Source of the DNA: Hormiphora californensis
Taxonomy: Eukaryota > Ctenophora > Tentaculata > Cydippida > Pleurobrachiidae
NCBI GenBank assembly: GCA_020137815.1
Contig: CM035352.1
Location: forward strand, 2,611,131-2,675,130
DNA length: 64,000 nt
Direction of reading: 5' to 3'
Shown: in pieces, positions 54,858 through 64,000 of the stretch
How positions within the stretch are numbered: position 1 is the stretch's first letter
Layout: every line of letters begins with the position of its first letter
Notes under the pieces: generated by a model
The model's input: the letters and a program-made list of their open reading frames with translations, nothing else
Database searches by the model: none
What the model was told of the DNA's origin: nothing
Made by a program: the position numbers and the translations under genes

Positions 54858-57800
54858 TCTTTCTCTCCTTGTTTCTCCCTGATTTACCCCCTGATTTACC
54901 CCATCGATCATATCCGTAACCCGGGCCGGGCAAAGGTGTCAGTTTGACAACAAATGGTCACCTTTCCAGCCAACTAATTTCTGTTAGTTTTTGGCATAAT
55001 TGGGGTATATTTTTGGTATTTTATGATGTGAAATACATTGTAAGACATGTCTGGACGTGTAAAGTCCGTCAGGAATCGCTAAAATACGAAAATTTCAATT
55101 TTGACGTCATTATGACGTCATAGCGTGACGTCACGACGTTATAACGTCAAGATAGGGATGTATTATTATCAGGCTCATCTAGATAAAGATGCTGACCAAG
55201 TTTGAGATCGATTGGACAAGATTTAAGGTCGCTCTGGCGAAAAACGCATTATCGTCATATCTATTTTCATATAGTCTTAGTACTTCAGACGCGATTTGAG
55301 ACCCTTAGAAATAGAGTTTCACAAATCCGCGATATAGTTTCTGAAAGTATAGACGATTATCTTTCGTAAGTGCGGTCTCCGTTTTTCAATCAGAAGCCGT
55401 CTTCAGGGTGTAAATTGATCTCAAAGAAATTTGGTTGATTTGAAAAAACTCTTATCTTTATGACAGTTTGTTAAGACGTTCTGGTTGGACCTAGAACATG
55501 AAAACTATTCGTCTACACAATTTGAACGATTATCTTTCGAATGCAACAAACTAGAAGTGTCTATCTTATGTCGTTTTCTCTCAAAAATGATTATAAATTC
55601 GGTAAAAACAGCGTCTATCCATACATAGATAGATACATAGATAGATAGATACATAGATAGACCCGGGACATTTATTGCTTTTTTCACGATGCCATATCTC
55701 TAAAACTAAAAGAGATAGAGATTTGCCCTTTTAAACTACAGTAGATCTAGACTACGTGACACTGTATACCAAATTTCAGACCGATCGGTGCAGTAGGGGC
55801 CTCCCTATGGGCGTCGCAAAATGCCATTTTTGGCTAAAAACTGAAAAAAGTTATTACTGCACTCTGGCACGCGCGGCTGGGGGGAGGGGATGGTCACCTT
55901 TGCGCTTGCCAGCGCAGTGACAAATTTAGGGCCCACAGAAAATAGCTAATTGATGATTATATGTCGGCGTTATGCTTATACAGCGCTAACCGAAATCAAA
56001 ACATCTAAGTATTCTACGGATCTAATTTATACTTTTCTTTCTTCCTTCTCTCCGCCGTACTCTCACCGATATTTTTTATCGACGTGTCCTACTCATAAAA
56101 AAGATTTAACGGATCTGACCACATGTATAACAAGAGAGGAACGTTATATTGAAATATAGCGAAAGTGGAACCTGTTAGTGCAGTGTCTCCGAGTCCATCT
56201 TTTTATATGCCATATCTCTCTCTCTTTTCTCTCTCCCCCTCATTTTCGCTCTCACTCTCTCCCTTCATGAACTTTTATAATAAGTGAGCTCTGAAAATTA
56301 ACGCAGTACTGCCATCTCACTGTGATTCACAGTCACACCTATATCCTAGCCTAGGAATAGGTACGGTACCTGTGAGTTGCGGCAAGTGAACAGATGGATG
56401 TTGGGTGGAAGAAAGAGGAAGAGGGAGGGAAATAAAGTTGTTAGGTATCGAGAGAGGAGGAGAAAAAGAGAAGGCGCATGGAATATAGTTTACAATTGAC
56501 ATAATATTCTTAGTAAAAATATATGCATTTGTGGGTTAATACTAATTATTCCACAATGCAATGGACCTGTAAACATTGTAATTGTAAAGTTATAGCGTGC
56601 TAAAAAACAGCTAAAAAATAGACAACTATTGCAGTATTTTATGCTTCATTCTTGATATTCAACAGTCAACATGTTCACGGGAAATGAACAATGGCCCTGA
56701 CACTATATTATAGTGGCACTGCGGCGGGAGTGCCGGGTTGATATTCCATAATGCACAAATCTGTATGAAAGCAACGTTGTGTTTCGGTATTAAACTATTA
56801 TTAGTTTATTTTCTTTTGGTACTGTTTTACCGCTCATGGTAAGGTTTTTATTGGCGTTTTACAGCATTTTTTTTTCGAGTGAAGCACGAGTGGAAGTTAT
56901 ATTAACAGACATTTTCTACCATCTAATGTGGACGTTTTTCAATCTATATCAGTCTGTTATCTCATCTGGACAGTTATGTGAGCCGAGAGTGTTTAATTCA
57001 GTTTAATTCAGTGTTTTGGGTCTACCATTTTTTGATATACGTCTTTAAGTAACCGCTCAGATCGCCTCTCAGTGTCAGTGTCAGTTCTACTACCCTGGCC
57101 CTGTGAGGTAAGGGCGGCATATAAATAGACATATTATTATTATTATTATTATTATTAAACTAATTTTAAAACAAAAGGGTGTCATTATAGGGAGAAGCCT
57201 TAGAGACATTGTGCTGTCTGACCGTCTGTTAATATAATTGTACTCTCGACATTATTATACAGAGGTCTACATTCCTACCCGCAACACTCTCACACATGCC
57301 ATTTCAATCAATATTTCCCTTCACATTTCAACCAATATTCCACATTACCTTCCCCTACATTTCAACCAATATTCCACATTACCTTCCCCTACATTTCAAT
57401 CAATATTCCACATTACCTTCCCTTCACATTTCAACCAATATTCCACATTACCTTCCCATACATTTCAACCAATATTCCACATTACCTTCCCCTACATTTC
57501 AACTAATATTCCACATTACCTTCCCAGGTCTACTACCCAGAGTGCTGCAGGATCAGAGGATCACTCTCATGAACATGCCTTCCTTGGGGAGTACGCAGAG
57601 AGTGTGCTGGGAATGAAACCTCAGGAGCTGGAGGATCTTCTATACTGGCTGGTATGTGTTAGAAACATCTTGACAACCACCCCCTCCCCCCCCCTTAAAG
57701 TCGGATTTTGTTGTCATTTTTGTTGTCATTTTAATGTTAATTTTGATTTTTTCCCTGCCCGGGTGAATGCCGAATGCCCGGGTGATTGCCGAAGGCATTC

Positions 57801-59569
57801 ACCCGGATGATCTTTTTAGCACGCACGTGCTAAAAAGATCATTCAGGGTTTAGAAATCAGCAGATCGTGGAGTTAACTAAAAGTGTCCGTCCGTCCGTCC
57901 GTCCACCGTTACACTTAGTAACAAAGTCTGCTCCTTCATAAAACTTTCAGCTCACACTTTGATTTTTTTTTTTTTTTTTTGGGGTCACTTAGCCACACGC
58001 TGAGCAAACCTCATACCACCCGGGTATGGGTAACTATGGCGCTAAGCTCCCCCCTTTCTCGATTATGATGAAATGGGGGGAACCTATGGCATCAGTCATA
58101 AAGTCTGTCGAGTTGGGATTGTTCTGGAACAAGGTAACGTTTTGCCTTTGAGAGAGTCTTGAGTTTGGTTTAGTCTGGAACAAGTTAACGTTTTGCCTTT
58201 GAGAGAGTCCTGAGTTTGGTTTAGTCTGGAACAAGGTAACGTTTTGCCTTTGAGGGTGTCTTGAGTTTAGTTTGGTCTGGAACAAGGTAGCATTTTGCCT
58301 CTGCGTGTAACTTGAGTTGGTCTGGGTTGAGGTAACGTTTCGCTTTAGCTAGCTAAAAGTGGTAAATAAAAATATAATCAAATCTCTCAATCGCCACATC
58401 CACTTTCAAACTCAATGCTACATAATATCATTTAAAATGTGTACACAATAGATGGTCAGACAAAAAGCCTTTACTTTTCAAACCCAATGCTATATAATTA
58501 CATTTTCAATAACTTGTACACAATAGCTTTTGGGAACACTGCGCTGGCAAGCGCAAAGGAGGCCCCATCTAATGCCCCCACACACTTTGTTTATGCAACA
58601 AAGGAAATGATTAACACGCACAGTGCCGCGCAATTACTCACTCGTAACACTTCCTACTTTCACCCGAAATCACTTTGGGTACCCTACAGCCGTACCATGA
58701 CGTGGTAGCAAGTCTTCTAAGCATGAAACTACTATCACATAATAATTGTAAGTGACTGGAGTTAAGATGAGGGTAAAGTTGAAGCACTTGGTAACCAACT
58801 AGGGTCTCCTAAGCAACTGTCTTGGTTATCATAGCAACTGCCTTGGTTACCATAGCAACTGCTTTGATTACCATAGCAACCACTCTGGATACCATAGCAA
58901 CTAACATCGTATCAGCCAAAAATTGCTCTTTGAGTGCAAAATTCATCGGGAAATCCAGTTTTGAAGCTTAGTCATCAATTTTACACCCATCTGGGGCAGG
59001 GAAACACCGCATTATGAATACATAATGCAATAATTCTTGTTTTCAGCAGGCACAGATGTACCAACTGCAACTGTTGCTAAAATTTGTCCCCCTTTCAAAA
59101 ATAAATGGGGGACATTTTTAACAAGTTGGAAGTTGGTGTGTCTTCTGAAGAAATTAAAAAAACTATTTATATTTTTGTTTAGTGTGTTACTGTTCTTACT
59201 AATTTAGTAACTAAACAAACTAACCGAGCTGCGATAGAAAAAAGAACCAGGTTTCATAATAAACACTAAAAGATGTGTAACTCAATTATGAACATTGAAC
59301 AAGCCTTGAATGTACATATACCCTTTTAGAAACAGATACCACGCTCAGAAACCAGCGTAAACTAGAACTAATCATGAGTTAATCAGGAATTACAATTTAT
59401 AGCCCAAGTTAAACGAACCATTTCCTGTAACACAAATGTGCGAAATCAAATTAATTTTGATCCATTGTGACATGTTTAGAATTGACAGCAAAACATCATA
59501 ACCAACTTAGACTGTATTGTCTCTCTCTCTTTCTCTCTTTCTCTCTTTCTCTCTTTCTCTCTTTCTCTC

Positions 59570-59651
<82 letters not shown>

Positions 59652-59964
59652 TATTCTCTGCAGTACGTCTTGCATGTCCACCAGTTCATTGTCCAACGAT
59701 TTGGTATAGTCTCCAACTCATCGTCAAACAATGATATTGAATATAGGCAGGCAACACGAGAGGCAACAAGAGAGTACCGATACTAAAGATAAAGAAAAAC
59801 CTTCTGGATTTTCATGCCCGAGTGCCCGACACAGTTGGCAACAGTCCTTTCCTCTCGGTCCCTTTGATTATACCCATTACTAAAATTATGAATTATAGGT
59901 TTCTTACAACATAGACATCAACCTGGTGAGGTTGGTTGTGAGACTACCCTTTCCTCTCTGTCTA

Positions 59965-60051
<87 letters not shown>

Positions 60052-63000
60052 ACCCTCTATCTCACGATAGTGTACCTTCTACCTATACTACGGGAACAAA
60101 CACAATACGGTAGACGATAAAGATATTGATATAGCTACCCCGTGTGGTCTTCTATTGAACGAACTGTCCATATATTGGTGGTTGGACTCCATCTAAATGG
60201 GATTAACATCTATACTGAATTCCCGGTAATTCTCTCTTATAAAGGTCAACCATGAGGCCACCTGCAGCCCGTTTAAGTGGTAGCATAATTGAGCCACGTC
60301 TAGTGGTAGGGCCAGGCTGTCTATTTAGTAAGGGGTTGAGGGGGTAGGGCCGTGGAGTAAGGGACAAAGGCTAAGGTAGCTGTTCTAAGCAATTTACCCC
60401 TTCAAGCGGGAGGAGGGGGCACTGAGAAAGAGACATCAACCCATAGCATAATATATATTTAAAGGGGCACTCTCATCCAAAACGCATAATTATTTATGAC
60501 CGTTTTGCTGTGATTCAGGACAAAAGAAGGCAATTGCAGCTCTGTCTAGCATGACAACAATAGCACGTGATATTTTGTTAGATGCGTGCCTCATTAATGC
60601 CTTGACCCTCTCCGCGCCCGGAAAGGAGGGCTAGAACATAACAACCCCATTATAATAGGAAGGAGCAGCGGACCATATACCACAACCATGAAAAAGTATG
60701 ATTGGAGTTGCCCTGGACTCATATTTAAAGAGTGCACCTCTCTTTTTCTATTACAAAGAATATTTCCCTCGCCATGTTATTAGCAAATTAACTGAAGAGG
60801 AAGATTTCGATTAATATAAGACCATGAGTTTTGCTTATTATGTGGCTAGTAAAAATGAGATGATAACAATATTATACCGATCGATTAGATGGCGAAAGTA
60901 TGACGTAAGAGACTAGTTTAATAAGTTTAATTTGAATTCTGGTTGATCTTGTTTTACCTCCTTTAATTTACGGAGAGAGAGAGGGTCGAACAAGGCAAGG
61001 ATATGCTGCCGCTAGATATATATAGTGGTCGAGTTACTAGGAGTTGGCAGGTCGGTAGAACTTCGACAGAATTTAGGGCAGGTAAATTTAGGGCAGGTCT
61101 GAATTTAGGGCTTCTCGCTATTCCTACTCATCTAAAACATTGACCCAAATTCCTATCTTCTAATATCTCTCCATAACTATTGTAACAAGTAAATAATATT
61201 AAATCTCCCCCAAAGAATTCCTAAATATTTGTATCCTCCTAACTCACTCTCATCTGACTAACTCTCAGTCACTCTGAGTATTCAGACCTAAATTCAGACC
61301 CGCCCTAAATTCAGAGCTGCCCTAAATTCAGACCCGCCCTAAATTCAGAGCTGCCCTAAATTCAGACCTGCCCTAAATTGACCTGCCCTAAATTCTGTCG
61401 AAGTTCTACCGACCTGCCTGCAATATTCAATGAGATTACATAACAAAGACATTACATTAATAGTAAAATCAAAACTTCTTTCCTGTATTATAGAGCAACA
61501 GAGTCATCTCGTGACTAGTTTTAACGTATGCGGATCGGAAGGCTAATGAATATTTAAAATAAAATCAGAATTTTGTTTTGCTCCGACACAGGTGGCCTCT
61601 GGCCATATAAGTGTAAAATACAGATTATTTACACCTTGAGATATGTATATCCCTTCCCTCACATGAACTATTTCTATCACGATCCTGCAGTCAGTGTGAA
61701 GAGAACTTGGCCTCTCTATATTGAATCTCCTCTCTAGATTTAATCCTCCTCTCTGTATTTAATCTCACTTACCATCAAGTATTCTATGATGATCTATATC
61801 GCCCAAATACTACTCTTCATGAATGCACTACCCCCGACCACACCTCCAATATCCATGTTAACACCATCATGTTATCATGTTATCATGTTAACACCAGATC
61901 TCTGCCCAGGTTGAACAGAGGATAGACCAGAACAAGGATATGAAGTTGAGTGCTAACGAGTTGCAACATTGGATGAGGCACGTCTACCATCGGGACCTGG
62001 AAAACAATATCATCGAAGCTTTCAATACTGCTAACGTAAAAGGGGTAAGCGATCAGGAGAGTGATCCAGGATCCTAGTGTAGCCTTATCATATATATCAC
62101 CACGTGAAGGGTTGAGGCATCAAGATCACGCACTAAACTGGCTGGATAACTCATGTTGGTTATGTGGTCAGGATATATCACATGGTAGGTAGTCATGAAA
62201 TCGGTGATAGAAAACCCAACACAACGATTGGTTACCTGTACTGATACAGTGATGGCGGCACGCATTTTATACCCTTTACTCATGCGACATCCTGTCAGAA
62301 GACGCGTTGCTGGGATTGGTTGCGACAGGACGAGACCTAGGTATAAATTGACATAAAATGCAAAAAGTCTAGTACATATAATATCATGTCTCTACCAGTA
62401 CAAAAAAGAGTGAGTGGTTTGAGATAGCTGTCAACCAATATTTCTCACAGCATAGTGAAGGTAATTAAACCTAAAAAGGATCTGTATATCTTCATTCTTC
62501 AAAGAAATTTATAACAAAGAATAGCGGAACATTAAATTGTTGGGAAATAATCATCCTATATAACTTCCCTTTTTCCTTAATAAAGTAAAGAAACTTTAGA
62601 ACAACTGAGCTGAAATTGAAAGAACATTGAGCGTTGATAAAATCGAATTTATCGATCTGATTCGATCTTTCTTCAAAGAGAAGATAAACACATTTTCTTG
62701 ATACTATCAACACTATTATGTAGTAAACTAGGAAACCAACTGACCAGGACCAAGAAGACCGCGTATAAGAGCGTTACTAACCCGGTTAGAACAATATCAA
62801 GGACTTGTTGCTGATATAGTGCCGGAACCTAAAATATTTAGTTAGTAAATAATCGATTACTAGGATGTCGACTGTCGAGACTTGGAGATATCATCGTTAC
62901 GTCTCGAAGAAGATGTTTTATCATGCGGTCTGTAAATTTCAGCTTTTCTTTCCTCTCGTTCTCTATCCCCCTCTCTCTCTATCTTTCTCTCACCTTCGCT

Positions 63001-64000
63001 CTATCAGTCTGTCGCATCTCAACTAATTTCGATCGTAGAAAGTTGTCATCGCACCACCAGCTCCCGTGTTTAACAAATTGACAGAACCCATACAAACATC
63101 GAGCAATAATTGTCATCAGAAATTAGTCAAAATAATTAAGTTGAGATTTGAAATAAAATGAAAACATTCATTTTTTTAGCGTATTAAGATTGAAATCAAC
63201 GGCTTAACTTTTTATACTAAGTGGCGTGAATGTACAGATGACAGAACTAGAAGTAAAATACTTGTATCGTGTGAGTTGCATGAATACTATCGACTTTATA
63301 CTAGAATGTAAGACGTAAGTTGTTTGAAAGGTGAGCAGGTTTTTATGCAATTTCGATGCGCTCGTGTTCATTCTGAAGTACTGTTCTACTCTCCAACTAT
63401 TCTGCAGTACCTCCAAGTGCAGTGACAGCTGTTTTTCAAATAGTCAATTAGAAGCTTACAGGGGGACTAGAAGAAGGGAAATAATTCATTACAGTACCAC
63501 ACACTCACACACGGGACGAGAATCGTAAAGCAACATGGGCCCTTACCATACTAGAGTTGTACAGCTTGCGTTACATACTGACAGCTTCTATATTTGTGTA
63601 TAACCATGTAGCAATTTTCACAACCAATCTCTCTTCATTCTATATTTTATTTCCTGAATCTAATAAACTTTCCCACAAAATCTCAATCCCTCTCTTATCA
63701 GGATAACGATATTTCATTTAAAGAGTATCGACAGTGGTTGTTCACTCAGCCGGACACCCCAGAGAGAACTGAGAAGTCTGAGAACAGGCTGGTAGCTCGA
63801 TGGAGATTGGCTGATGACAACGGTGACGGCAGATTATCCCTGTGAGTAGTAGACCCTCAGCTACCACGTACAAGTGGTGGTTTCCCGTGGCATGCTAGGT
63901 CGTGTTAAAGTGTCACCAGGCACGCCGTGAGTGTTTTTGGTTGGTTAAGTCAACCCTATTACGCTGTATATAGAGCTCGCGTGGAGGGGTAATTTCATTA
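53211..64000 (+). CDS. CREC family EF-hand protein (reticulocalbin/calumenin-like), first four exons, partial
   Basis: Exons 53211-53257, 57528-57651, 61898-62044 and 63702-63841; the gene continues past the right edge. All phases agree. Exon 1 encodes the signal peptide MGAVLLLLGVLATLA. Exon 2 has DHSHEHAFLGEYAESVLGM, matching the DHE-AFLG start of CREC proteins. Exon 3 has a degenerate first EF-hand (RIDQNKDMKLSANELQHWMR). Exon 4 has WRLADDNGDGRLS, a canonical EF-hand loop (D-x-N-x-D-G), after KEYRQWL. CREC proteins are ER/secretory-pathway lumen calcium binders with six or seven EF-hands and often a C-terminal HDEL-type signal; the remaining hands and any retention signal lie outside the window. 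Introns are large (4.3, 4.2 and 1.7 kb) compared with other genes here. Confidence 0.85.
54681..54998. mobile_element. 318-bp TIR element with CT microsatellite core
   Basis: 75-bp inverted ends (TATGCCAAAAACTAACAGAA ...) at 54681-54755 and 54923-54998, with a (CT)n tract at about 54803-54853 between them. Confidence 0.8.
57296..57526. repeat. Minisatellite, about seven units of about 35 bp, ending in a splice acceptor
   Basis: Units read ACATTTCAACCAATATTCCA followed by CATTACCTTCCCCT. The final unit ends CATTACCTTCCCAG, which is the acceptor of CREC exon 2. Confidence 0.9.
58110..58330. repeat. Minisatellite of about 57 bp, four units
   Basis: Units begin GTCTGGAACAAGGTAACGTT and continue TTGCCTTTGAGAGAGTC. 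57 is a multiple of three, so the minus strand shows a spurious 19-residue peptide repeat. Confidence 0.85.
59521..59648. repeat. (CTTT/CT)n microsatellite
   Basis: CTCTTT units grading into pure CT. A second CT tract is at 59969-60050. Confidence 0.95.
61046..61418. mobile_element. 373-bp TIR element with GCCCTAAATTCAG subterminal repeats
   Basis: GGCAGGTCGGTAGAACTTCG at the left, with its reverse complement ending at 61418. GCCCTAAATTCAGA repeats at least five times inside the right end and twice inverted at the left end. No ORF. Confidence 0.8.
62045..63701. other. CREC intron 3
   Basis: AT-rich. Only a short CT-rich run near 62950-62995 stands out; no gene or mobile element recognised. 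Confidence 0.45.

Larger units (their letters stand above)
53258..57527. other. CREC intron 1
   Basis: Contains a TIR element (54681-54998), a following repeat-like stretch with clustered TGACGTCA half-palindromes (55100-55150), a GATAGATA run (55625-55665), an ATT run (57128-57155) and a minisatellite at its 3' end (57296-57526). No coding exon seen. Confidence 0.5.
57652..61897. other. CREC intron 2
   Basis: Contains the hairpin at 57757-57843 (GGGTGATTGCCGAAGGCATTCACCC, then ATCTTTTTAGCACG/CGTGCTAAAAAGAT), a T homopolymer (57962-57980), a 57-bp minisatellite (58110-58330), X-box-like units (58825-58905), two CT microsatellites (59521-59648, 59969-60050) and a TIR element (61046-61418). 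No exon seen. Confidence 0.5.

Overview
This is a eukaryotic, almost certainly animal, window. Every protein-coding gene I can support is split by short GT-AG introns, and the recognisable proteins are animal families: GOPC, TFG, an F-box/FBA protein, USP16/45, an SRCR + LDL-receptor class A + 7TM receptor and a CREC EF-hand protein. Compact introns, many small DNA transposons and an SRCR-containing receptor fit an early-branching animal such as a sponge, but I cannot fix the phylum from sequence alone.

Layout. 1-1192 (-): 5' part of a RING-finger gene running off the left edge. 1748-9358 (-): GOPC, 11 exons, 489 aa, with a LINE relic in one intron and a small 92-aa gene nested on the opposite strand in the intron that splits the PDZ domain. 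9360-17450: gene-free repeat block holding two near-identical 1.68-kb cassettes of reverse-transcriptase fragments, several MITEs and local duplications that supply empty sites for MITE insertions. 17453-19674 (+): TFG. 20256-33270 (-): a zinc-finger / coiled-coil / CAP-Gly gene whose introns carry two copies of a 1.3-kb retroposon and a foldback element of about 3.9 kb. 33601-34441 (+): unrecognised 206-aa protein, divergent from the previous gene. 34442-37180: palindromes and MITEs. 37181-37954 (+): F-box/FBA protein. 38159-41052 (+): USP16/45-type deubiquitinase broken by several frameshifts. 41519-51040 (-): SRCR-LDLa-7TM receptor, also frameshifted at its 3' end and carrying a tandem exon duplication in which each copy was hit by a different transposon. 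51041-53210: CT microsatellite and palindromes. 53211-64000+ (+): CREC (reticulocalbin/calumenin-like) gene running off the right edge.

How the genes relate. There is no operon logic. Two of the genes act in the early secretory or Golgi pathway (GOPC, TFG), one is an ER-luminal calcium-binding protein (CREC), and three are ubiquitin-related (RING, F-box, USP). Most of the novelty is in the mobile elements. Insertions can be dated relative to each other, and several have internal empty-site controls.

Limits. Splice sites were placed by eye from GT/AG, reading phase and domain continuity. Identities come from remembered family motifs; no search was run.
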